A stretch of 64,000 bases of DNA. It comes from Ciona intestinalis. Its lineage: Eukaryota; Chordata; Ascidiacea; Phlebobranchia; Cionidae. Below the pieces are notes generated by a model. It was not told the DNA's origin. It worked only from the letters and a program-made list of their open reading frames with translations, and did not search any database. Shown one piece after another: positions 11,337-23,200 of the stretch (its first letter is position 1; each line of letters opens with the position of its first letter). The DNA is taken from assembly GCF_000224145.3 (NCBI RefSeq), contig NC_020166.2, positions 298,914 through 362,913 of the forward strand, written 5' to 3'. Both the position numbers and the translations under genes were made by a program.

Positions 11337-12522
11337 CGCTACAAAACGAACTGTAAACCAGCTAACACGGTTGTCTTGCCTTTGATGGAAGATCTTGTAA
11401 TTCAAGTTGAACAGCTTATCAAACTTTAATACACAATATGGATGCTTTGGAAATAAAAACCCTGCCAGTACAGTATAGACTACAGCATTTACTCTTGTAT
11501 GTTCACCTCTATCGTAATAATGAGGACGAGCAACTAAACAATGTATAAACTGTATAGGAAGTGTGCGTATTTTCCGGGAAGCATTGCGTATGGAGGAGCA
11601 AGATGTTATACATAGCAAATACGTGATAACACCTCATCGACCGCATTAAAGTTGATCCCTTAACGTTTAAAATGTGAACGACAATAAGTGCGTTTTTATA
11701 AAGGTGCCTTGGCACAGTGGTTTATAGCGCTTGAGTTACCTCTTTTTAAAACACGGACTGCAGCCGCTCGGTCGAAAAGAAGCACAATCAAAAATTAGCC
11801 CGAAAAGAAGTGCAATATATATTTCCTAATTGATCAGTTTCAACACTTTTGCTACAACTATCTCACGGGACTCGTAAACTGTGGGAGTCTCACGACAAGA
11901 GAGCAGGGTTCTAATGAATTAGTACGTTTCTTTATAAAATCATTAATAAAGAACGGGAGTACGGGATGTGTAAATAAACTTATATATATATAATGTCTGT
12001 ACATGAAAAACAGGAAGAGAGCGTTAAGAAAAAAGCACGCAGTCGCTACGTTGCAGGACGCTTCCTGCGTGCTACCTTAATTAGTAGAGTGGAATGCAGA
12101 GCATACTTTCCAACGCTGCAGTATGGTCATTATGGGCTTAACAGTACTGCACAATACCGAACATTTGACGGGGTTGGCCAGTTTAAGTTTGCATCACAGC
12201 ACGCGCACCGGAGTTTTTCTTTATTTATGATTTTCATTCATTCATTCATTATGATTTTATAATGATATGTGCTAATTCATTAGAGCCCTGCTCTCTTGTC
12301 ATAAGACTTCTCAAAACTTCTCTTTTTTTAAAAAGTTATAACTCCTCTTGCATTTTTCGTCTGCGAATTTACCAAAATACAAATACAGTAATCATTTTTT
12401 TTGTAATTGGAGACTAGTTTAAAATGTACCAAGAACAGAATTATGAGCATACGTTTTATTACTTTTTACAGCGTGTTTTTACTATTTCATAGCATGGCAG
12501 CAAGTTACTCTTTTAAAAGCTT
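11337..12522. other. Intergenic DNA with an inverted-repeat element
   Basis: No gene is seen. An inverted pair of about 30 bp (GACAAGAGAGCAGGG, then TCTAATGAATTAG) sits at about 11893-11922 and 12270-12298, framing some 400 bp. A perfect 9-bp inverted pair (AGCACGCAG/CTGCGTGCT) lies inside, near 12035-12075. A tRNA-like CAGTGGTTTATAGCGC stretch lies near 11715-11735. Bases about 12070-12522 are repeated at 15268-15714. Confidence 0.6.
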
Positions 12523-13022
12523 NNNNNNNNNNNNNNNNNNNNNNNNNNNNNNNNNNNNNNNNNNNNNNNNNNNNNNNNNNNNNNNNNNNNNNNNNNNNNN
12601 NNNNNNNNNNNNNNNNNNNNNNNNNNNNNNNNNNNNNNNNNNNNNNNNNNNNNNNNNNNNNNNNNNNNNNNNNNNNNNNNNNNNNNNNNNNNNNNNNNNN
12701 NNNNNNNNNNNNNNNNNNNNNNNNNNNNNNNNNNNNNNNNNNNNNNNNNNNNNNNNNNNNNNNNNNNNNNNNNNNNNNNNNNNNNNNNNNNNNNNNNNNN
12801 NNNNNNNNNNNNNNNNNNNNNNNNNNNNNNNNNNNNNNNNNNNNNNNNNNNNNNNNNNNNNNNNNNNNNNNNNNNNNNNNNNNNNNNNNNNNNNNNNNNN
12901 NNNNNNNNNNNNNNNNNNNNNNNNNNNNNNNNNNNNNNNNNNNNNNNNNNNNNNNNNNNNNNNNNNNNNNNNNNNNNNNNNNNNNNNNNNNNNNNNNNNN
13001 NNNNNNNNNNNNNNNNNNNNNN
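12523..13022. other. Assembly gap, 500 N
   Basis: Exactly 500 N. The left flank ends inside the segment found again at 15268-15714. The right flank begins inside a second copy of exon 3 of the 481-aa gene. The two sides are therefore probably not adjacent in any one chromosome. Confidence 0.95.
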
Positions 13023-13864
13023 CTTCTTTTTCGTAAGCAAATTCAAAACTGACTTTACTATGGAAGTTTGACTTTTAGTTGTGTGAGCGCTTTCTTCTGG
13101 TGTTGTCGGCAAATTTAGCGTAGGCGCGAGTTTTTTCGTGGTTCGATGCGTGTGGCGGATTAAAACGTGTTGGACAATGTTTTGTAAATCTTTTTGTAGG
13201 AAGGTTGCAGTGTCGTGTATCTGTGGAAATAGATTGAATTATTTGGCAATGATGAACCATTAGTTGTGCTTGTGCATGATATGTTTGAATAGGGTGCTAC
13301 GAAATATGTTACAGATTAAGATTCCAATTGAACAATTTGATGATGCCATTTAGACGCAATATATATAAATATTTTTTTTATTATGCAATTGATTGGACTT
13401 GATTTTTGTCTGTTAAGTTTTCGTAGCACCAGATCCTTACTGTATTTCTTGACAAAAGAATCGTTCAACTCTATAAGCACCAGATCAGGGTCAGATTCGC
13501 GGAATTTATTACAAGTTATCATATGTTTCGGTGATAATGGGTTATATCTCGAGTGTCAAAAATTTATACAAAAAACATAAAATTTAAAAATTTATACAAA
13601 AAAACATAAAATTTAAAAATTTATACAAAAAACATAAAAAATTTAAAAAATGTCTGAATACTTTAAAAATCAAAAGTTTATACAACTCAAATTTCTTACC
13701 AATTCAATGCCAGTCATTGTACTGAAAGGAATCGAAAAAATGACAGACTTTGGGGGGTTTTCGGTGACAGATATTGCATCGCCGGTCACAAACATAAATC
13801 GAAACGAATGTTTTTCGTTTTTGGATAAAACCACGCACGGCTCGTATAACTTGACTTGCTGTTC
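13023..13864 (-). CDS. Second copy of exons 2 and 3 (partial) of the 481-aa gene
   Basis: Exon 3 is present at 13023-13220, truncated by the gap; exon 2 is present at 13700-13864 (165 nt, as in the first copy). Both reading frames and splice sites are intact. The few coding differences are mostly conservative (for example A to V in the MFATGDA stretch and A to T in PTAPEES). The intron between them is 479 bp here and 91 bp in the first copy, because a GATCTGGTGCT-family element and a small tandem repeat of TTTATACAAAAAACATAAAA type are present. The likeliest reading is the other allele, not a paralogue. Confidence 0.75.
13300..13510 (-). mobile_element. GATCTGGTGCT element inserted in one copy only
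   Basis: An inverted copy of the GATCTGGTGCT family, ending AGCACCAGATCAGGGTC. The corresponding 91-bp intron at 8109-8199 lacks it. This gives a natural filled/empty site comparison and shows that the family has moved, or been lost, since the two copies separated. Confidence 0.65.
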
Positions 13865-13980
13865 CTGTAACAATAAAGATTAAAGAATAAATGTAACTTG
13901 CTCTATTTTCGTGTAGTGGGGCAACGACAGTCGTTATAAACAAGAGTGTTCTATTGCATATACCTCGTGCCAGCTTACAA

Positions 13981-14566
13981 NNNNNNNNNNNNNNNNNNNN
14001 NNNNNNNNNNNNNNNNNNNNNNNNNNNNNNNNNNNNNNNNNNNNNNNNNNNNNNNNNNNNNNNNNNNNNNNNNNNNNNNNNNNNNNNNNNNNNNNNNNNN
14101 NNNNNNNNNNNNNNNNNNNNNNNNNNNNNNNNNNNNNNNNNNNNNNNNNNNNNNNNNNNNNNNNNNNNNNNNNNNNNNNNNNNNNNNNNNNNNNNNNNNN
14201 NNNNNNNNNNNNNNNNNNNNNNNNNNNNNNNNNNNNNNNNNNNNNNNNNNNNNNNNNNNNNNNNNNNNNNNNNNNNNNNNNNNNNNNNNNNNNNNNNNNN
14301 NNNNNNNNNNNNNNNNNNNNNNNNNNNNNNNNNNNNNNNNNNNNNNNNNNNNNNNNNNNNNNNNNNNNNNNNNNNNNNNNNNNNNNNNNNNNNNNNNNNN
14401 NNNNNNNNNNNNNNNNNNNNNNNNNNNNNNNNNNNNNNNNNNNNNNNNNNNNNNNNNNNNNNNNNNNNNNNNNNNNNNNNNNNNNNNNNNNNNNNNNNNN
14501 NNNNNNNNNNNNNNNNNNNNNNNNNNNNNNNNNNNNNNNNNNNNNNNNNNNNNNNNNNNNNNNNNN
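13981..14566. other. Assembly gap, 586 N
   Basis: The flanks match 8397-8480 and about 9350 of the first copy. The missing stretch should therefore contain the second copy of exon 1 of the 481-aa gene. Confidence 0.95.
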
Positions 14567-15714
14567 CTTTTTACCACTTTTAGTAATTACTTTTTTATCA
14601 TTTTAATAATAACATCATAATAATAATAACATCAATAACAACATCAAATTTCGTGATTCTAACCCTGATATGGTGCTCATATCTGGTAAGTTGAACGATT
14701 CTTGTGTAAAGAAATACAGTAAGGATCTGGTGCTACGAAAATACGTAACAGACAAAAATCATTTGGTTTGACTTAATTTTTGTCTGTTGCATTTTCGTAG
14801 CGCCAAACCAATGGTAGAGTATAATTACTGTTAATCGTTTGGACAAAAGAACTAACAATTAGCAATAACAGCCATTGTTGCATAACGATTCATGCGTTTT
14901 AGGAAACAATTATTACATTTCGCTGCTGGTATTGCTGAAGCGGTTAGAGTAAATGCAAAATATATTTCACCGCTGTGGGTTCGTTTGTCTTTATTTAAGA
15001 CACATTTAACGGTAATTATTCCTATTCTCTAATACACCGTTGTTAATTGTTTAAAACACGATCTGGATATTATAGGTAAAGGTGTACCGTCTTTTTCCCA
15101 TCCCCACTATTCTATACAAAACTATATTGAAACAGCACACGTTGTAACTACTGTTTGCAGTTTCTTCTTTTATGCTCGCGTGGCCAGGAAACATCACTCG
15201 TGCGACCTGTTTCGAACACCTCGTATCAGCAAACGAGTTACCAAGTATGTAAGTTTGTGATTGGTCGCGACCTTAATTAGTAGAGTGGGAGGCGGAGCAT
15301 ACTTTCCAACGCTGCAGTATGATCATTATGGGCTTAACAGTACTCCACAATACCGAACATTTGACGGGGTTGGCCAGTTTAAGTTTGCATCACAGCACGC
15401 GCACCGGAGTTTTTCTTTATTTATTATTTTCATTCATTTATTCATTATGATTTTATAATGATATGTGCCCATTCATTAGAGCCCTGCTCTCTTGTCATAA
15501 GACTTCTCAAAACTTCTCTTTTTTTTTAAAGTTATAACTCCTCTCGCATTTTTCGTCTGCGAATTTACCAAAATACAATTACATTAATCATTTTTTTTGT
15601 AATTGGAGACTAGTTTAAAATGTACCAAGAACAGAATTATGAGCCTACGTTTTATTACTTTTTACAGCGTGTTTTTACTATTTCATAGCATGGCAGCAAG
15701 TTACTTTTTAAAAG
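14567..15714. repeat. Second copy of the intergenic DNA
   Basis: Bases 14567-15015 match about 9350-9755. About 15073-15148 match 10049-10104 more loosely. Bases 15268-15714 match 12070-12522. The interval between 10105 and 12065 of the first copy, which holds the 7TM gene, is absent and replaced by about 120 bp of SINE-tail-like DNA (15150-15265). Confidence 0.75.
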
Positions 15715-15747
15715 CTTTTAATATTGTAGTAATTTGAAAGAACCGAT

Positions 15748-17220
15748 ATGCTCACTGGTAAAAGAGGAAACATCGTATCTCTCGGTCGCGTTTTGGCTTC
15801 CAACGTGCTATTATCAAAACTATTCACTTATGCCTTAGATGGAAAAGCTAGGAAGATTGAACAACTTTTCGCAAGTGAAGTCAGTAAGTTAATCAAACAT
15901 GCTGCTTATAAACTACTGCCGACCAAACTTATATACTGTGTAGACTAAAAAAGGGGCTAATGAAGAATCCTACCCCTACGTTATAACCCCTAACTACCAA
16001 CCTCTAACACTTCCCACCAGCCTAATCTGTAACGTACCGGAGGATTCTTCATTAGCGCCCAAATACTCAGGCAACTTGTTTGTTTTAATTATAATCCTTC
16101 TCTACGTAATCTGCCAACCACCCAGCCTGCAGAGTATAGCATGCACGATTTTTTTACAGACTTTTGGTGATGCACGCCACAATTCGTCCCACGCACGCCA
16201 ATTAATTAAACAAAGATAAAAACGTATTAAATTAAGTAAGATTTCCTAACGTGGCTTGAAAATGTACATGCTTTGCACGCAGATTTTTAATGATAGCACG
16301 CGCACACGTGAAAAATAACCGTCTTGCACGCGCCAGATCTCGTCAGGAACTGCCATACTCTGCAGACTGGCTAACCACTATAACCCCTAAACGTAACATA
16401 CCAGAGGATTCTTCACTAGTGCCCAAATACTCAGGCAACATGTTTGTTTTTAGGCACAAGCCTAGCAGTGGATATGTGCAACAGCCGTGGACAAACCGCT
16501 TTGTTCGTCTGCTGCATGAATGGCCATTTAAAATGTGCGGCGGTTCTTCTATCTTTAGGAGCCGATCCTAACAGGTAAAATGTAAATCTGTTTTACCGTA
16601 AGCGTGTTTTAACGACTGTTGTTTTGTCGCTATATTCTGTTTTACTACTGATACCATTGTGGGCGTATGTGTCCTTGGGCAAGACACTTAACAAACATTA
16701 CTCAATGATTACAAATGAGTTGCAGCACCCATGTTGGGAATAATGGGCCAACTGCGGCCTAAATTTCATACCCCATGAAATGTCATGCTGTATGACGTCT
16801 CCCATAAAATAAAAATATACGCTAGTAGTAAAATAATAATGAATAAACTTTCAGGGGCTCATCTGGTATGAAAACTTAGTGTATTTCCAACATTTCGCCT
16901 GCCATTCGGCAAGACTTTAACAGAGAACATTATGGAAGACAAAACGTTGAGAATACACTATGTTTTTATACCAGATGAGCCGTTAAACGTTGATTTACAT
17001 CATGCCTGGTGGCAAAAGTCACAGAATAATAAACATATTCATTACCCCTTCCAGACGTAGTGATGATGGCAGCACTCCTACACATGCTGCTGCATTCTCG
17101 TGTTCTCCCACTGTGTTACAACTCCTTGTGCAGAAAGGTGGAGATTTAAGGTTGCACGATGACAGGGACATGATGCCACGAGACTGGGCCGTCGAAGCTG
17201 GGCAGAAAAAGAATAAAAAA
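15748..17220 (+). CDS. TEX14: TEX14 exons 1-3: N-terminus and ankyrin repeats
   Basis: Exons 15748-15883, 16454-16574 and 17055-17220 encode residues 1-141. At least two ankyrin repeats are readable: RGQTALFVCCMNGHLKCA followed by LLSLGADPN, and DDGSTPTHAAAFSCSP followed by LLVQKGGDLRLHDD. These are the segments that made the TEX14 identification. Exon 1 (KLFTYALDGKARKIEQLF) looks like a first, capping repeat. Both introns carry DNA elements lying almost against the splice acceptors of exons 2 and 3. Confidence 0.85.
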
Positions 17221-20200
17221 GTAAGCACTGGTGATCACCGGAGTTACTTGCAGAAAAGAATCCATCAGTAGAATACGACGTGTACAGTTATTGTGTTGTG
17301 GTTGTAGAACTACTGTCAGGTATGTATGTTACAGTATGGCGCTGTGGTTAGCGTATATGCTTCAAACTCAGAGTTTTGGGGTTCAAGGCTTGCCGCTGCT
17401 ACCATTTCTGATGTATTTGTCCTTTGGCAAGACTCTTAATGACAATTGCTCTAACTCAGTGGTCACTAAATGGGTGTAGCACCCTGGGTGTTGGGTGAGG
17501 TAATGGACAAATTCTCAGGTCCCGTGGCGTGACATGATGTATGACCTTTGAATATAAATAGTTTGTTCTGTTTCATATACCTCATGCTCGCTTACAAGTT
17601 GCCATGTAACTTTATGGGCGATTGTTTCTCTCTGTGACTGACAATTTAGACAACCCATTAGTTGACCACTGGGTTGAAGCAATTGCCATTAAGTGTCTTG
17701 CCCAAGGACACATACGTCCACAATGGTAGCAGCGACAAGCCTTGAACCAATAACATATAGATTGTACAAACTTACATTGTAGAACATATTCCCTGTTTTT
17801 AAGATCCTGGAAATGATGGACCAATGGCAGACTCAGGTTGTTAAAGAAATTTCTTCCACCAGTAATTCTATTTATTCAATCTCAAAGAAATCAACATCAA
17901 GTTTAACAAGGTTTAAATGGAGTTTTATGCCAGATAATATGTTAGATCTAGTAGAATATTGAAACAATGTATATATAGATGTAGACTAATAAAATATATC
18001 AATTATAGAGAAATTTAGGATATAGTTTTGTATACATAGAAAATATAGCAGTATTTTCGGTAGTGTTGGTATATAGAAAATTTAATATGATGAGAAAAAA
18101 ATGTAAAAACATTGTAAGCAATAGTTGTAAACTGTAGTTTAGTTATAAACATGCTATTACAAAAAAGGCATTAGTTTAGACACCATTGAAGCTTGAAAAA
18201 CTTGTTTTAGTAAGATAATACAGTCAACCTCGCATAATCAAACCAGTATCACTTGGTCCAAATGTAGCCGATTAAGCACGGCTGACTGTATAACAGTAGG
18301 AATGAATGAATGTAACTTACTTTATCCTCGCGTGGCCAGAAAACGACAGTCGTTATAACACTGGTGTTTTGTTTCACACACCTCATGCCAGCTTACGAGT
18401 TACCATGTATGTAACTTTGTGGGTGATTATTTTTTTTAGATTTTTTATGTATGGCTGATAATCTGGACAACTCATTAGTGACTACTGGGTTGAAAGAATT
18501 GCCGTTAAGTGTCTTGCCCATGGACACATACGCCCACAATGGTAGCAGCAACGAGCCTTGAACCCTTTACCTCTGGGTTACGACAGGCGAGCTAACCACT
18601 TTGCCACGGCGTCGGACAGTAACTTCCTTGCTTTTCAGATTACTCCGAATAGCTTCTGAAACCCAAGGCAGCACCACCCCGCATTCTACGCCTCGTAATT
18701 CACATTTATCACAATATGGTTTCGGGAGTTTCTCGTCACTAAAAGCAGCCACAAACCAACACCATGAGATTGGCTTCACAGCCGTTATACCAATCCTATC
18801 ACCAACAAGTTTGAATTGCGCAACTAATGAGCCGACCATCACGTACCAAGTAAGTTTTATCTCTATTTGCTATTACTCAAACTTTTTCCTATAGAATTTT
18901 TCTTTTATCTTTTTATGTTGTTCTTTTTATCTTTAACTTTTTTTCTTTTTTTCTATTTTTCGTATTTTTTTTTTTTTCTATTTACCAAGTATTCAAATTT
19001 TACCTCAACTTTTTGTAGCATTTCCATGAAAAAATTTTAGTATAAAAATAGTATAAAAAATAATATAGTATACAAATACATGTAAAATATTTTATTTTGC
19101 ACGAAATATATTTTTCTTTATGGCACTTGTTTTCACTGCTCCCTTTCCAGCATTTATGAAGTTTGAAATACACTTTTTCTAGATGAGCCACTAAAAGATT
19201 ATTTACATTAATCCTGGTAGCAAAAGTAACAGAATATATGTATGTTGTATATCTCATCTCAATCTATAAAAGAAACACATTTATTCCAACAGAGTCCACC
19301 ACATTACATTGTAAGTAACGGAAGATGGGGCAACCAGGTAGTCTCAATAAAAAGGATCAAAAAACTGAAAAGAAAAGTTGCACGACAGCTGGCAAGCACA
19401 TCTGACTTGTTCATCACTGATATTAAAATCAACAGGTATGTGCAGGGAGACAACTTTGAATGAATGAATCTAAATCATTTACCCTCATATGATGGGGCAA
19501 TAACAGTCATGATAACATGGGTGTTCTGTTTCATACACCTCGTGCACGCTTACAATTTACCATGTATGTAACTTATTTATCCTCACATGACGGGAAATGA
19601 CAGTCGTTATAACATGGGTGTTCGGTTTCATACACCTCATGCCCGCTTACGAGTTACCACGTATGTAACTTTGTGAGTGTTTGTTTTTCTGTATGGCTGA
19701 CAATTTAGACAACTTATTAATATACATGCGAGGATAAATTAGTTACATACATGGTAACTTGTAAACGAGCACAATTGTATGAAACAGAACACCCCTGTTA
19801 TAACGATTGTTGTTTTTTGGCCACACGAGGATAAATAAGTCACATACGTGGTAACTTGTAAGCGGGCACGAGGTGCATGAAACAGAACACCCGTGGGCCG
19901 TGTTACAACGACTGTAGTTGCCACACCACACGAGGATAAATAAGTTACATACTTCATTACTTTCAGTTTACTCCGTCATCCCTCCATCCTTATGTTGATG
20001 GGTGTTTGTGTGGAAGAAGGGAATGAATCCGACCCGCGTAACAAGAACCAGACCCTCCCACAGTGCTTGGTGTACGAGCGCGCCACGCTTGGGTCGCTCT
20101 ACTTTGTTCTGCATGAGCAGTCATGTGATGTCATGTTGACAGAATCAATTCATTTGATGATCCAGGTAACCTTTAAGTTAACATCATTATGACAAGATGG

Positions 20201-23200
20201 ACAGCCCATATAATATGTACTGACAACTCATATGTAGACCTTCATTCTATAGCTTATATCACTTTCAATACAAATATAAGTATCTGACATTCCATATTTA
20301 ACTTGTAATAAACTCTGCGAATCTGACCCTGATCTGGTGCTCATAAAGTTGAACAATCTCAGTAAAGAAGTACAGTAAGGATCTGGTGCTACGAAAATAC
20401 GCAACAGACAGAAATTGTATCGAATTAAATTTTATTTGAATGAGAAACTGCTTATGCCATTCAAGTTATAACAACTGTCCATGCCCGCCACATAAGAATA
20501 AATAAGTAACATTCATTCACACCAAAGGTAGGCCAAGGTTTATCATACGAATATTATAATGTGCACACAAACAATATATTTACTTAGCTCAATGTAAGTA
20601 CATTTGTTTGACCTACATTTTAACCACAATTCCCAGCCCCCACAACCCCAATAAGTCACATTCATCATATATTATATACGTTTAACTTATTCTGGAAACT
20701 CCATCCTACACCCCAGGTAGGCCAAGGTTTATCGTACCTCCACCAGCGTGGGTTGGTTCATTCATGTTTATCCTCGCATTGCATCTACCTCGTCAATTCA
20801 CGAACGGCTAAAATATCAGATTTCTATTACACGACACACAGGTGAGATTGGATGAGATATCTTTGTTTGTTGTTACGTTCTATATGGGTGAGGTCCTACA
20901 GTGAGACAAGCCATGGATCAACTCTGGTCTAAATCCCAGATCCTATGATGTACCTCGCTGTAGGACCTCACCCATATAGAATAAAACTACATTATGTATC
21001 TCGACAATTTTTTTGTATTTTTGTAATTTTTTGGCATTTCTTTATCGCGACAGCGTCAGATTTACAACCTACACATTATCTCTACAGCGGGGACTCTACT
21101 GTTCCCAACCGTATTTCCCACATATACAACAGATGGTTAGCACCTGAGTTACTTGCCGAGAAGAATCCATCAGTAGAATGTGACGTGTACAGTTATTGTG
21201 TTGTGGTTGTTGAACTACTGTCAGGTATTTATAAAAAGGTGTATGTTGGAGTACAGTACAGATGCGGGTCACTGCTACCATTGTGGGCGTATGTGTCCTT
21301 GGGCAAGACACTTAATGGCAATTGCTTTAACCAGTGGTCACTAATGGGTTGTCTAAATTATCAGACATACATGAAAAACAATCACCCACAAACAACAAAG
21401 TTACATACGTTGTAACTTGTAAGATGGCACGAGGTGTATGAAACAGAACACCCGCTGTATGACGACTGTCGTTTTCAGGCCACAGGAGACTAGAAGCAGG
21501 TTACATTCATTCAGCCAGTTACAAATAACACAGTTATAACCAACTAACCATGCCACAATATGACCAGGTGAGCTTCCATGGAAGGGGTTTGATCCTGACA
21601 GCGTCCGTCACCAGATCGTTAACAAAGCAAGATCACTCCCAATACCTGATCGAATACCTCACCTGCTAACTGGTACGTTAGCACAGGGGTTGGTGGTTTC
21701 TAGAAGGAAAAGAAACATCACGTTACAACAGATATTATACAGTCTGCAAGCTTTGGCACAGGTATGATATAATTCAATATCACTACATTGTATTATGTAA
21801 TGTATACAGTATACACAGTACAGGTACAATGTATACAACACTGGTCCATTCTGTTGCATATATTTAAACAAGTGTTGTTTTGTCGCTATATCCTGTCTTC
21901 TTGTTTCAAATATTTTTCAATTTGCATACACCTTATTATATATTACAATATATACGAATATAACCGTCGTTGTTCTAGTCTATAACTTGTTTTCACTTTC
22001 CTGTTATACTTACAGCTGCATCTACATTACAATATAATTCAATTTTTTTCAATTTTTTTTTATGTAATACGTTAAAAAATGGGTAGTCTATGTATGTACA
22101 TTATACCGATGCTGTTCCAGTTGCAATACATTTCTGTTGCATTTATTTTAACAACTGTTGTTTTGTCGCTATATCCTGTCTTCTTGTTTAAATGTTTTTT
22201 AACCAGCGCTATACTGTAATCAAAGAAAATATAAAATATTATATTCTAACACCACGTATTCTCACCTATGCAGTCGGATATGATTTTACATTTGGAGGAA
22301 AAACACGATGAGCATGGAATGTTTCGAACAGGTACGTGCATTGTTTAACAAAGTATATGAATTCCCTACCAACCTTAGTCTATGTGGGTAAGGTTTTTGG
22401 CATGCCATGGGTCCTGGGTGTAAGAAATGCAGATGTTTTCATCAGCTGTGTTTAAACAGATCTTTCACTCTTAAGAATTACGCGTTCCACTTTAAAATTT
22501 TCCAAATCATAAAAAACTAGAAAAAAAAACTAATATAAAGTAGCAACAGAAGAGTGAACACAAATATGAATGAATGAATGTAACTTACTTTATCCTTTAT
22601 CCAAAACCCCAACACCTGGGAAAAAAATATGTTATAAAAATTCTTTTTTAATTTGTTTTATTTGATTCAGTTTCTCGCACATTAGACGGCACAAATATGT
22701 CATCCATAGAAAAACCAGCAGGGGATGTGGGGGTTGACGTACCAGATACAGGTAGACAACATTTTCTAATACAATATTTAAATTTAATTTTTTAAAGTAA
22801 TATATTGTTAATTTTGCAATGTAAACAATATTTTTTGCAATTCAGAAAACATTCTTTTTTAATTTTGTAATTTCAAAAAATTAATATTTTTCTAATATTT
22901 TCAGTTCCGTTCCAACCATATTCTGAACAAAGGCAACAGAAAACTTCAAATATAAAGTAATTTCTATTTCACTTGTTTAGCTACCTTGTCATTGCTGTAC
23001 AGCAAATACTAGAATTTTTTTAAACACAGATATTTAATTGTAAAAATATTCTCTGTTNNNNNNNNNNNNNNNNNNNNNNNNNNNNNNNNNNNNNNNNNNN
23101 NNNNNNNNNNNNNNNNNNNNNNNNNNNNNNNNNNNNNNNNNNNNNNNNNNNNNNNNNNNNNNNNNNNNNNNNNNNNNNNNNNNNNNNNNNNNNNNNNNNN

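Noticed and set aside
10182..11618. 478-residue version of the 7TM protein
   Set aside because: The first 94 codons have no ATG (the apparent start is TTG). The first ATG is at 11336 and leaves a normal short extracellular N-terminus.
12407..13112. Long frames running through the N gaps at 12523, 13981 and 23058
   Set aside because: They consist almost entirely of unknown bases and carry no evidence of coding.
17221..17319. Read-through of TEX14 exon 3 into the displaced kinase fragment
   Set aside because: The frames do not agree and a stop (TAG) is met after 16 codons.
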